64,000 nt of DNA from Desarmillaria ectypa (lineage: Eukaryota > Basidiomycota > Agaricomycetes > Agaricales > Physalacriaceae): NCBI GenBank assembly GCA_030407005.1, contig JAUDYN010000005.1, forward strand, positions 372,001 to 436,000. Direction: 5' to 3'. Of this stretch, positions 1 to 11,169 are shown in pieces. Both the position numbers and the translations under genes were made by a program. Below the pieces are notes generated by a model. It made no database searches. It had not been told where the DNA came from and saw only the letters and a program-made list of their open reading frames with translations. Numbering within the stretch: position 1 is the first letter of the stretch; each line of letters opens with the position of its first letter.

Positions 1-640
1 GATTTCTTGGCTAGTCACGAATAATGGTGAATAATCACACAATAGTCGGTCTAGTCTGTTTTCTTTTCAAATATTCGGTCTAGAGACTCCACAGTTGGTC
101 TTTCCGCACCCTTGGCACAACTACATGCCCTAGTAACGCGGTTATATGGATATCCAGATATTGGTGCCTGTAACAGCTATCTGATCATGATCGAGGGTGC
201 AGTCCGGCTCCACTAGCATCGATCATAAGAGATCTATATCGAAATAGTCGGATCCGGGCTCAAGGTTAATCCATTCCTAATTTATTTCTAAGTCCTGTTT
301 CAAGATTGCCATGTGACTAGTTATCCTGACTTAGGCGTTTATGCCCAGTCTGGGCTGCTAGTGACAGAACTTGATGAGATCTGTGTACTCTGCTCCTGGT
401 TTTTGTGTGCTAGTAGCATCCTTCATTTGCTAGTGGCTGTATTTCACTTAGTCCTGCTAGCATTCGAGTTACTAGTCTGGCCGGCTGGTAGATTTAACCC
501 ACTAATGGTGTTGCATCTAAGTCCTGGCTCTACCAGTTGCTTACTGCTTTTAACTATCAGCTCGAAGCCTCAGCTATAGTCCTCTATGTATCACTAGTAT
601 AGGATAGATGTGCAATAGTATTGTTACAAAATCGCAAAAT
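1..640. other. AT-rich stretch with many CTAG words, no gene seen
   Basis: No convincing gene. The tetranucleotide CTAG recurs more than ten times, mainly as CTAGT, for instance around 11, 51, 128, 213, 314, 358, 409, 479 and 592. The open frame at 313-579 looks like chance: it has no domain and its composition is biased by the repeated word. The stretch lies directly 3' of the minus-strand ORF that ends at 641, so it could be the remaining downstream part or terminal repeat of the same decayed element. That is inference; no matching partner repeat was found elsewhere in the window. Confidence 0.4.
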
Positions 641-2425
641 CTAGGTGTGAATGCATAGACGGCATATCACCGGGTTCGGGATTGGGTCAGGTGGTCCCTG
701 ACCAGGGGGCGGTCTTGGGATCGAAAATCGATCCGGCCTGTACCCCGGGTAGCCTCTTGGCGGCCCCGGTGATCTCCCCCTCTCCGGCTCCTTCTCGCGC
801 TCTTGGACTCGGAGGTAGTCTGCCAATGTCTTGCAGGCGGCATCCTCCTTGTCAAGCTCATCGCGCATTTCTGCTATGCACTGCTCTTTCTCCTGTAACT
901 TGGTTCGCATCTGCTGCCGAGTATCTTCTGCCATGGCAGGGGTTCTTGACGCCCCTGCAGTGGCATTTCCTGCAGGGGCATCTTCTTCTTCCATGCCTTC
1001 TCCTGCCCCTGCAAAGAGAAGGCTACCACCCTGATAGGGGTGGTATCCTTGGTGATGCGCCCTATGATGAGGGGGTGAGTTGGGAAGTGGTCGTGGGCTT
1101 ACGACCAGAGTATCCGGTGGGTGATCCAGATAGATTTCGTATTGAGGGTGGTGGTATTCCATCCCTCCATAATAACCTGTATCGTAGGTAAACGTATTGT
1201 ATTGGGGCTCTTGCCCCCACTCATTCCTCTCGTGCCACCTCCAACCTCCAGAGGTGCTGGAGGGTCCTGTCCAGCTCTTGCTGCCCCTGGGGGGTCCGGG
1301 GTAGTAACCCTGGAAAGCGATCCCCTGCGGTGGGGCGGAAAATTGACTGGTCCCGATTTGCACGGATCCGGTGGTTAACGATGTTGGCCCGGTAGTTACT
1401 GGGCCCATCGAATGGGACTCGGATGGGGTCGCCCCTGTTAAGGGTGAGCCACTCATCCATATCAGCTCTGGGTTCATCCCAGAGATCTCGGGCTTCGACG
1501 TCCCTACATCGAACTTCCCATGCTGCAGTCCGGAATGGACCGAATAGCCTCCAGTCGACCTCGGAGAGGTCTGGCCAGGTATAATCATCCCCGTCCATGT
1601 TGAAGGGGTCGTCGGCGGCACGGGGAGCAGACGGGACCGGGGCGTTGTCTCTGACGATGCCATCGTCGGACTCGTCATCAGAGATTTCGATGACGGGGAG
1701 GGAGGAGAGGGAGATTTCTTCTCTCTCGTCTGGCCACTGCTCATGGCTCTAGGGGCTGTAGGGGTGGTTTTGATCCATGCCGGGATCATCAGGGTGTCGT
1801 GGTCCGGAATGGCCGGACCAGCTACTATTGTCGCTGTCGGGCGATGGGGAATCTGACCTCTGCTGTGATAGGTGGGGGGTGGGGGTTCGAGGACGAGGGG
1901 GGGGGGGCCGGGGTATGGGGGCAGGGGTTCATCGTCCGCAGCCCGAACGTCCCTCGCGTATTCTTCGGCCTCCGTAAGGCCGACTGCTGGTTGCTCCATT
2001 GCAACGGTGGGTCGTTCCATCCGGTAATGGAGGAGGACTGCTCTCGCGTTGTAAGCGCGAGCGGATTGGGCAATCTGGGCCCGAAGTTCTGCGATCCCTG
2101 GAGATGGGGGCTGCGAACTGCTATCCTCCTCGGAGGAGGAGGAAGGGCTGATGATGAAGCGGGCCTGGGGATGAACGAGTGGTAGTTCCTCTCGCTCTCC
2201 CAGTCTTGCAGGGGGTATCCCCCTGGGAAGGTCATTGGCGGTGGGTGGGGTGGGGCGGGGTTCTGGTTCGGGTCGTCGGGGCTGCCTTCTTAGCAGGGCC
2301 CGGATTTCTTCCTCGTAAATTAGTACGGCGAGGACCGTGAAAAAAGACAATAGTATAGCGCCGCTGATGGCGACACCGAGAGAAATGGTTCGGGGTTCTT
2401 GAGAGTTTCTGTCTTCTCTGGACAT
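641..2425 (-). pseudogene. Retroelement-associated membrane/PY-motif ORF, frame-broken
   Basis: One open frame of 594 codons, GC-rich against AT-rich surroundings. The N-terminal 12 residues are polar, then comes one hydrophobic helix (about residues 17-37), then an arginine-rich stretch (LLRRQPRR), so the remainder should be cytosolic. Two PY-type motifs follow near residues 170-190: LPPY and PPTY, the kind bound by WW domains of Nedd4/Rsp5 ubiquitin ligases. The middle (about 1745-1280) reads as low-complexity Ser/Thr/Pro. Another minus-strand frame over the same bases, open from about 1752 to 1221, is far more protein-like and contains the acidic motif PVIEISDDES and a Trp/Asp-rich segment. 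The C-terminal part (coiled-coil-like around QEKEQCIAEMRDELDKED, then Arg/Pro-rich) is in the first frame again. I infer two compensating indels in a once continuous ORF. No known domain; linkage to a retroelement is inferred from the LTR-like region upstream and the neighbouring elements. The start at 2425 is the only Met before the helix. Confidence 0.5.
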
Positions 2426-2870
2426 GAAGGAAGTTCTTTTATACGGCTAGCGTAATAGAAGTGGATGGAAAAACTCTTGTTTTATGTTAGGTACCAACTT
2501 GGGCACGTGACTTGGGACAGTCAGCTGATTCCCTCTGGGCCGTTACACATTCGAACGATCACCCAATTGAGAGAACTACGCTAATAGTCTTTAGTGTAGT
2601 GTGAGCAAGAGGTGTATGATGTTAATTAAAACAAGAGTTAGAGTACAACGGTCTAGTTTACTCTGTTTATATAGTATTTCTACAGCATTATAATTAGATG
2701 AAACGCTACAGTCCATGCACAAACGGTGCAGAAAGAGGACAATCTGGGAGAATCATAGAACCAATAGCAAATGTCTGGGGTGACAGACGGTGAGAACAAG
2801 GGTGGTAGCCGGCGAATAGCTGGATACGAGTCAGTTTCTGGACTAGATTAGATGGATGAGTCATGGCTAT
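2426..2870 (-). promoter_or_regulatory. LTR-like upstream/promoter region of the PY-motif ORF
   Basis: Read on the minus strand this holds a TATA-like box (CTATATAAAC at 2674-2665) about 240 bases before the ATG at 2425, followed by a pyrimidine-rich leader. A second TATAAAAG lies at 2444-2437, too close to the ATG to be the main promoter. The organisation (TATA, long leader, then a large ORF) resembles an LTR U3-R-U5 followed by an internal region, but I could not find a matching second copy or clear TG...CA ends, so the LTR label is tentative. Confidence 0.3.
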
Positions 2871-3274
2871 GACTCAGATAAGATAAGATAATGGAAAAAT
2901 TGTAACACTAGTCAAATGGAAGGGTTGGACCAGAGAACACAACTCATGGGTCCAAGAAACAGAGATGGAAAACATGAAGGAAGCAATTGCAGAATATGAG
3001 GCCAACATTAACTGAGCCTTATATGACATAAAAATTGTAACCAAAGACAAGATGGTGATCAAAATATTGGATCACAAATACTCTGAAAAGGATGACATTG
3101 CATACCTCACTCAGTGCAAGAATGGATATCAGAAATGGATCATCAATCCTGACAAAGAAATATGGAAAAACTTGATTACTCAGTACTGGATGAGTCAAGC
3201 TCAATCACAACTCAAAACCCCTGAAGAAGAACCCTAGCAGTCAGGATGACTGCTTTAACAAGAGGGTAATATTA
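2871..3274 (+). pseudogene. 3' tail of a Ty3/gypsy chromovirus pol (chromodomain region), broken
   Basis: Reading + strand from about 2900, the conceptual product contains VKWKGW and a run ending in KEAIAEYE, characteristic of the chromodomain after the integrase of chromovirus-type gypsy elements. It then hits a stop and continues as an open piece (3052-3237) with a YQKW...IWKNLITQYW pattern. The same two-part arrangement occurs at the 3' end of the second copy (about 7010-7340: VKWKGYK..., then a WKYLVKRYP...LINDYW pattern). Both are followed by the same polypurine-like GGGTAATATTA and an LTR starting TGATTT. So this is the truncated 3' end of a related element; everything upstream of the chromodomain is missing. 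Confidence 0.65.
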
Positions 3275-3617
3275 TGATTTTTCCATTATCTAATCATCTT
3301 CACAACAGAATGCTTACACATTCAATCTATATCCAACTGTTCACACTCTCTTAGTCTTATCAAACCACAAAGCCTTCACCAGTTCCCAATAGCCTCACCA
3401 TTACTGGACCATGGTCATCTGACTCCCTCCAGTTCTCCTCATGCACCATGCCATTTCATCTATTATTAGCAATATATTTTCAGTATATAAGTAGAGTAGT
3501 TTTTATACATACTCTCTATCTTTCAACTAAACTTAATTCATACACCTTCTACTGCACTCCTCTAAAGACTAGCAGTCCTCTTATTTATGGGTGATTGTCC
3601 AAATACAAGACAGCCCA
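3275..3617 (+). repeat. LTR of gypsy element (upstream copy, LTR1)
   Basis: Begins TGATTTTTCC after the purine-rich AAGAGGGTAATATTA and ends ...GACAGCCCA, giving TG...CA termini. Shares with the repeat at 7431-7789 the start, a GTATATAAGTAGA TATA-like block (here near 3483-3496), a TTCAA-CTAA-TTAAT leader pattern and the GGGTGA...ACAGCCCA end. The two copies have clearly diverged, so the insertion is old. The boundary is judged by eye from where the similarity stops. Confidence 0.6.
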
Positions 3618-6600
3618 AGAGTGACTCAACATCCCAAGATCATGTGCTAGGACAGGGTCCTAACAAGTACAAATTGAAATCTTGGATGCCCACATAGTGC
3701 TAGGAGCTACTGCATTAATTGACAGCAGGTGTACTAGGAGTTCTATACATAGCTCTTATATTTACATGTACAATCTCAAGATGAGACCAACTGCGAGTCC
3801 TATCCTAGTCTACAATGCTGACAGATCCTGCAACAAGACAGAGGAAATAACATTGTTCATAGAACTACATCTGAAAGTTGAAGATCACAGTGAGCAAATA
3901 GACTTAGCAGTCACTGACCTTGAAAGTAAAGAAATATTTCTTGGATATGACTGGCTATTATATCATAATCTCATCATCAACTGGGAGACTGGCAAGATCC
4001 TTTTTGCTCATTGTCAATACATATAAAATTCTTACATGCTACCTAATGCTGATAAAGATGATGAGTGGGAACTAGAAGAAGGAAACTATCTTAGCAGTGG
4101 ACTTCACCAAAGCAATTAAAATATAGGCTATTTACAAAGCCAATGAGCTTGCAGCCAAAGCTGATGAAGGAAAAATAAAAAAGTTCTTTGAAAGCATGGT
4201 ACTTGAAGCCTATTGAGATTTCAAGAACTTGTTTGATAAAGAAAACTTTGATGAACTTCCAAAACAGAAACTCTAGAATTATGCAATCAAATTGATCCCT
4301 AATACAAAATCAACCCTAGACTGTAAAGTCTATCTATTAAACTAGACCAAGCAAGAGGAACTCAATAAATTTCTTAAAGAAAATCTCACCTCAGGATGAA
4401 TTCAACCCTTCAAATCTCCAATGGCCTTGCTATTCTTCTTTGTCAAGAAGAAGGATGGAAAACTATATCCTATCTAAGATTATCATAAACTTAATAAAAT
4501 AACCATTAAAAACTGATATCTCCTGCTGCTCATATCTGAGTTAATGGACAAACTAGAAAGTGTCAAATACTTTACCAAGTTAGATGTACAATGGAGATAT
4601 AACAATGTCCACATCAAAGAGGATGATGAATGGAAAGCAGCATTTAGAACAAACTGAAGGTTGTTCAAACTCACAGTAATGTTTTTTGGACTCACCAATT
4701 CCTCTGCCATCTTCGAATGGATGATGAATGATATTTTTAAGAACCTTATCACCACAGGAAAAGTCACAGTTTATCTTGATAATATTCTGATATTTTTCAA
4801 GAATCTGGAAGAACATCAATGAATTATTTAACAAGTATTGGAACTTCTCAGGAAACACAAGTTGTTCCTGAAAGCAGAGAAGTGCAAGTTTGAAGTACTT
4901 GAAACCAAGTATTTAGGAGTCATCATTAGCAAAGGATCTATTTGCATGGACCCAGTCAAGGTCATTGGAATCATAGAATGGCCAGTTCCTACTAAAAAAA
5001 ACAGGAACTACAGTTATTCCTAGGATTTACCAATTTCTATAGATGCTTTATCAAAGGATACAGTGATATAGTAAGGCTGATGACATGGCTCACAGGAAAG
5101 GAGCTATAGATGTGGAGGACTGCACAGCAAGTCACATTCCAGCAACTTAAAACACAATTGGCAATGGACATAGTCCTCACCATACCAACAGAGAAAGGAC
5201 AATTCCACATGGAAGCAGATTCTAGTGAGAGAGCAATTGACACTATTTTGAGCCAAGAGCAGAATAGAAAATAGAGACCAGTTGTATTTTTATCAAAAGT
5301 GCTAATTTTCACTGAGCAAAACTATAAGATATACAACAAGGAATTACTTGCCATCATGCTCACTCTTGATGAATGAAGACATTACCTTATGGATGCAGCA
5401 ATAGATTTTGAGATCTGGACAGATCATCAAAATTTACAATATTTCTAAAAACCCCAAAAGCTCAACCACTGTCAAGTGTGATAGGTCACAAAACTTGCAG
5501 AATATCACTTCATATTGCACTATAAGCCCAGAACCACCAACAAAAAGGCAGGTCTACTCAGTTGATAGGCAGACCATGAATAAGATAAGGATGATAACAA
5601 AGAAGTGGTTGTCCTTAAAGCAAAATTCTTTAATGCCATGATCATGCTGACAGAAGAAGAGATCTGAGAGCATGTTAAAAGTGCAACCCACAACAATCAG
5701 AAATGAGATCAAGAGATTGCCAAAGCCCTTAGCCATTAAAGAGGAATAAATATGGAAGATGGACTCATCTTTTATTATCAAAGAATCTATGTTTCTTGAG
5801 ACAATGCACTATGGGGGAAAGTGGTAGCTAGATGTCATGACTATATTATAGCCAGATATCCTGGAGTGGAGAAAACAAAAGAGCTAATCCTATGAGACTA
5901 CTGGTGGCCCAAGATGAAGAAGAATGTTGAAACATATATTCAGGGATGTGAAACATGCACCTGAACTAAAACTAATACTCAAGCCAAGCATACCCCCCTC
6001 CATCCTAATGAAATCCCTTCAGAACCATGAACACACATTTCTATTGATATGGTTATCACTTTTCAACAGCCATGATGCCATTCTGGTCATTGTTGACAGG
6101 TTTTCCAAAGAAATCATTCTGATTACCTGCAGCACAGAACTTTCATCAGAAGGATGGGCTCAAATTTTATGAAATGAAGTGTATGCTAAACATGATATGC
6201 CTATCACTGTCATATCCAACAGAGGACCACAATTTGTGTCTAAGTTCTTAAAGGACTTATATGATATATTACAAATTAAAGGAAACATCTCTACAGCATT
6301 CTATCCACAAACTGATGGACAGACAGAATGCATTAATCAGGAGATAGAAAAATATCTACAAATATTCATCAATCACTAACAAGATGATTAGGCAGAATGG
6401 CTACCATTGGCAGCCTTCCAACACAACAACTGAGTACACTCAGCTATGGGCAAAAGCCTATTTCAAGTCAACTATGGACAAAATCCTCAAGTTGCTCCTG
6501 ACTCACACACTCACTCTCTGCTTTGCACTCTGGCATCAGAATCATTTACAGACATGATGAAATGCATCCACACAGAAACTCAAACCACTTTATAAAAAGC

Positions 6601-7430
6601 TGCAAAACAGATGAAAACTCAATATAATAAGAAAAAGAGAATAGCAATTGAGTACCAAATCAGTCAAAAAGTCTGGCTTGATACCACAAATCTTTATCTA
6701 CCTTGACCAAAGAAAAAGCTGGATGACAAATGAGTAGGATCCTTCATAATACTTGAAAAACATGGTCCTTCAGCATACAAGCTGAAACTCCCTCCTCTCT
6801 AAAAAATGTACCCAGTGTTTAATGAAACACTTCTTATGGCATATGTTTCTCCCACCTTTCCTAATCAGGAACAACCACTACCATCATCACCACCACCAGA
6901 CATCATTCATAGCAAAGAAGAATATGAGATCAAAACAATTCTTGATGATAGACCCTGTAAAGTGTGAGAATGAAAAGGTCAACCATCAAGAATAATCACT
7001 GATTATCTAGTCAAGTGGAAGGGATATAAAACAGAAGAGAACCAATGGATGGCAGAGAGGAATCTAGATAATTCAAAAGGAGCAATTGCTAAATACCTTA
7101 AAGTGAAGAGAGTAATAGAAGTTTAAGTAATAGTGGTCACTCCTGCAAAATCTATGGTTATCATTGATGCAAAGAAAACTAGAGAGTGATAGAAATATCT
7201 AGTCAAGAGATATCCTCATATCGAATACTGGTATTATGAAGAGGAAGTTACAGATCTAAAAGATCTTATCAATGACTACTGGAGAGCAAACAATCAGAAG
7301 GATGACAGTGGAGAGGATCAATGGAATAGGGATGACAAGGTATGAAATGCAAGGGGAACCCCTTTGAAAGGACCAGTAGTTAGGTCATAATGACAGTCAG
7401 AATGTCTGTCTTAACAAGGGGGTAATATTA
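3618..7430 (+). pseudogene. Ty3/gypsy chromovirus pol remnant lacking gag
   Basis: Only about 50 bases separate LTR1 from the protease, so the whole gag region is missing. Domains in order: aspartic protease (about 3660-4023, active-site triplet reads DSR instead of DSG); reverse transcriptase (about 4420-4830, with FVKKKDGKL, YFTKLD and a YLDN box where YxDD is expected); RNase H region (about 5150-5470); integrase with an HHCC-type finger (about 5830-5960, ...CETCT) and a DDE core (about 6030-6380) where SDRGPQF reads SNRGPQF; then chromodomain (about 7010-7130, VKWKGYK). Many in-frame stops sit where Trp, Gln or Arg codons are expected. The element is dead. The stretch is nearly free of CpG. 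The C-terminal extension to about 7343 matches the other copy's tail at 3052-3237. Confidence 0.85.
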
Positions 7431-7789
7431 TGATTTCACTTATTTTTCACACTTATCTTATCTTTCATCCAGACACTGGCTTATTATATCTAATCTCAGC
7501 ACCTACAAAGACATGGAACTATAGCTTGTTGCAGTCATTCCACTATACCATTGCTTCCACTCATTTTACACATGGACACATGTATATTGATCTATTATTA
7601 GAACCCATACTTTAGTATATAAGTAGAATAGCTCTCACTGTATATTCTCCAGCTTCAAGCTAAGTTTAATCATACCAAACTTTACTTGTTGACTCCTCTC
7701 CTCACCTAAAGCTAAGACTTTAGTCTTGACTTCTAGTCAACAATATTAAGTGGACTCATTGGGTGACTGTATGAACATGATACAGCCCA
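7431..7789 (+). repeat. 3' LTR of the gypsy element (LTR2)
   Basis: Starts TGATTTCACT directly after AAGGGGGTAATATTA (polypurine-tract-like) and ends ...GATACAGCCCA, so TG...CA. A TATA-like GTATATAAGTAGAATAG lies at about 7615-7631. Homologous to the repeat at 3275-3617 but diverged. Immediately after it the minus strand becomes a copia-type gag, so this is probably the insertion edge of the gypsy element. Confidence 0.65.
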
Positions 7790-8379
7790 GTGTTTACCAT
7801 TGTTGTCCAATGGAGTTTGGGTCTAATATTCACAATGCATAGCCATGAAGTCAGCCTATAAGTTTGCCTTCATCACTTCTGACTTGCACTGAAATTCTTC
7901 TTCCAACTGTTCTCAGATCTGATTGATGCTGGGTGCACCCCAAATAGCTTTTTGAAGGGTGCTATCCACAAGTGTACCTGTCAGGTGAGATCATGCCTGC
8001 AATTCTTCTTGCTGCCATTTTACACATTCTGTAAGAATGGTCTGATCTGTTTCTCTAGGGCTAGATACTGTGACTAGATATGTATGGTCAAAGTGACAGC
8101 CAAGCCCAGTGCCTTGGACTGTGATTTTCCAGTGCTCTCAGAAGATAGACCAATTCTTTCTCTTGTTATTAAACTTTGGGATATGTGCAAAATAATTGAC
8201 TCATTGGACAGAAGAAGAAGATGGGAGGTGGGCATATCTCAGCATGGAGAATGCAGTATTGGTGAATGTGAGGTGGGATTGGTGGAAGTTGTCAGATTCA
8301 TGTTCAAAGCAGGATTTATGGGTGTAGCAGTGGCAGCAATGCCAGAATTGGTACTAGGGGCAGACATGGAGTTAGTCAT
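7790..8379 (-). pseudogene. Truncated Ty1/copia-type retrotransposon gag
   Basis: On the minus strand a reading frame starts with ATG at 8379 and, ignoring stops, runs to the edge of the gypsy LTR. It contains motifs of the copia-type gag (UBN2-like) found in many fungi: EHWKITVQGTGLG, SHLTGTLVDSTLQKAI, an EQLEEEFQ..KSEVMKANL block and ADFMAMHCEY. Stops lie at positions where Arg, Trp or Gln would be expected (for example the residue before SHLTG, and the residue between NQI and EQL). It is truncated at about 7790 by LTR2, and the rest of the copia element is not seen on the other side. Orientation is opposite to the gypsy copy, consistent with nested insertion. Confidence 0.65.
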
Positions 8380-9240
8380 TATGTTGTGAGACTAGAGAAT
8401 GATATGGTGATTTAGTGCTCATAGCACAGTTGAGTGCAGGGCCCATAACCTGTGAGATTATTGGAATGGTAGAGTATTAAGAGTAGAATAATTTCTGTTA
8501 TGCTACTACAGTATGTCTCGTATTTATACCTAAAGGTAAGAAACATTCTAGTATGAATTTTGGGTGTAGGATACACTGACTGAGTAAGAAAGAATGTGCT
8601 CGAAGTGTCAGGCACTGCTGGTTAATTAAGACCAAGGCCAGATCTTGCATTGGGATGAACTAATTATCCAACACATTTATCCACATTTCAATCAAGATCC
8701 TGCCACTTCATGTTGTACTGCCAAACCATGCTAACTCTTCTGAGGTGCAGAAACCTGCTTGTCTCGAGATAGATGCACATCACCTCGTATTCTGGTTCCT
8801 TTCAATGACTTCATGATGTTCATCTCTGCAGTCTTATTTTAATTAGATGATGGTCAAAGAGCTGTGGCCTTACCATGGTTAACATGGTAAGGCTATGACA
8901 ACACACAGTGGAACAGATAAGGATAGGCTAAATACGATTACACGTCTCATCATTAGATCTGCCAGATTATCTTTTGCATTGTCACCACTCACAATCATTC
9001 TGCTCATTCCAATGGCGCATCCTCATTTTACTGCCCATGATAGGCCAGCTTTTTCCATTTCTTTCAGATAGAAAAGTATTTTGGGCATTTCTCAGATTTA
9101 TTATCCATCGCAGGTTAATCACGACATGTCGTCTCCTGGACACAACTAGTGCTTCTCGAACACCTCACCGTGACAGTCAAATGACAGCTGGTGGGAAAAA
9201 ATAGAGTTTGTAGCTCCCCCGTAGCTGTTGTATAAATAAC
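8380..9240. other. Probable leader/LTR debris of the copia element
   Basis: No gene. It lies upstream of the minus-strand copia gag, where its 5' leader and LTR should be, and a TATA-like TATAAATACGAG occurs on the minus strand near 8530-8519. CpG remains rare until about 8750 and becomes normal afterwards, suggesting the edge of the mutated repeat block. Two identical LTRs could not be identified. Confidence 0.35.
8867..8893. repeat. Perfect inverted repeat, 11-bp arms
   Basis: GCCTTACCATG is followed by GTTAA and then its exact reverse complement CATGGTAAGGC. A stable small hairpin or palindromic protein site is possible. It lies in the degraded repeat region with no gene next to it. Confidence 0.7.
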
Positions 9241-11105
9241 TCCGCTGATCCAGGTTTATTCATGTAGGAGGTCATACATGGTGAAGAAGGCAAGACAAAT
9301 GAATTCTCCCAGCCTGTGAAAGGTCACAAGAGCGGGGGAAAGGGGATACTGCTCCAACTTTCTTCCTTGTTGGGATTTTGCTGGAAAGTTCTAGAAGGAG
9401 CAATCCGGCATCGTGCCGAGAGTCGATGAGTAAGCAAGAGAGTTGTAGAAAGTTGTAGTACATTCTAGATTCTAGTGCGAAGTAGTATAAATATGAGCTC
9501 TGTAGGAGCCATACAATAACAATTCCTTTACATCTGGCTTTACCAGCCTGGAGTCTACCCTGCGCAACACCCAGGATTCCAACATTCCTGCTTAGACTTA
9601 CCATCAGATTGTCCAATCCAGGATACTTGATAATCAATAATTTCCCATGAGGTTTTACCATAACTATTCAAGTTCATGCTTGAAATATTCATGGATCCAC
9701 TGGTAGTGCTCGTGACCGTTGTCATTCTATTCATAACGACATTCTGTGATTTCAATGATGAACGATGAAACAACTGTATAGATATTTAGGTCATAGAATC
9801 GCTCCGGCTATTTTCAAAGATTGTGTCAAGTCGTCTGACCTGTGCTCTATCCCTCATTGTCCTCGATGGTTTCAAGACGGTGATTCGCCTATTCAAAGAA
9901 AACTGCAGTGAAGATGCCATCAAGAATACCTCTGATCATATGCATATAATCGCAAATGCAGAAAGGCCTATCGCAGCCGTGTTCAACGATAAACGTAGTG
10001 CTTGTGAAAAATGAAGGTATACGCTACCTACCTTGTAGTGCCAGACTTCGTCTCCTAGTCTTGTCCCCACCCTGTATATGGAGAAAGTTGCCGATATACA
10101 ATCTGGTCGTTCAGGTTCTACACAAAAAGGTTATGATCGGGTTTCCACGTAGAGCACAGGGCTTTACTTACCTCAATGATCGACATTGTATTTAAGTGCC
10201 TGGGGTGGTGGATGTTTATTCTGATTTTCATCATCTTTTGTTGGAAATCAAGGAGATGGACCTGAACGGAGCACAGCTGAAGACAACCCAAGGAAATAGA
10301 ATTCACAATTTACATTATTTCCAGGGTCTTGTATACTCTGATGTGAGTCAGAAGAGTGTCCGACGCCAGTCCGGCATTTCGTGGATGCCACACGCAAATC
10401 CGATCATAATTTTTGTAGGCAAAATCTGTAGCATCTGCCAAATTTAAACTCAGAAAGTCGGCTTGCCACACGCACATGACTACTCGTCTCCTTCGAGTGA
10501 GTAATTCTTCGTAAAATTCTCCTGGAGTCCTTATCTAGGCACTCGGACCCCCTCTCCTAGGATGGACTAGAGGATGTTTCTTCGACCGTTTCCAAGGACG
10601 ATTCCTCGTGGATTTTTACAATTTCTTCGTTCATATGCTGACTTATCTGTTGAAGAAGCGAATTTATGCTATGACTTCCCTATTTTTGAGCGTCAAGCAT
10701 GAACATCTTTACACCATCCCCAATCCTACAACACCCGTCGCCTCGCATGACTGATTGGCGCTAGCGCTACAGGTTCAAGCGGTAGTTTTTGGACAGTTTT
10801 CTTCCGCATGGACCCCATATAATGAAAGCTATTCTCTATTCAATAGCTGAAATCGTGTTTTTTTTTTCGTAAGCTCAGTCTATTCTTAAACTTCTACATC
10901 TTACGTGCATGTAGTAGTCTCCTCAATCCAGTAGACGCATCAACATCACCCCTTCTACACAGCTCCTGTGTTTCGTACCCCACTGCTATTGGAGCGAGCC
11001 ACTTCTAGTGGCCTTTTCTTCCTGATTGGTCCATGCTTGGGGTAACGATAACCCGAGCTGTCCTATGAGGTAGTCAACAGGACATCTGTCAGTCTCTAAG
11101 AAATG
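9241..11105. other. No gene seen
   Basis: Short open frames only, none with a domain, plausible splice partners or biased codon use. Around 9400-9550 the minus strand has a pyrimidine-rich stretch that could belong to repeat debris. From about 10450 on it is the upstream flank of the oxalate decarboxylase gene, including a T-run at about 10858-10869. Confidence 0.4.
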
Positions 11106-11113
11106 TATAAAAG
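11106..11113 (+). promoter_or_regulatory. TATA box of the oxalate decarboxylase gene
   Basis: TATAAAAG, about 57 bases before the ATG at 11170, a usual distance for a fungal core promoter with a short 5' leader. Nothing closer fits better. Confidence 0.6.
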
Positions 11114-11169
11114 CCTCTTGAAAACTCACCCACAGCTCATTCAGCAATTCGCCAGCTCTCTCAATCGTG

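Noticed and set aside
9272..9661. Minus-strand frame of 129 codons
   Set aside because: No domain; the region is next to repeat debris and composition looks random.
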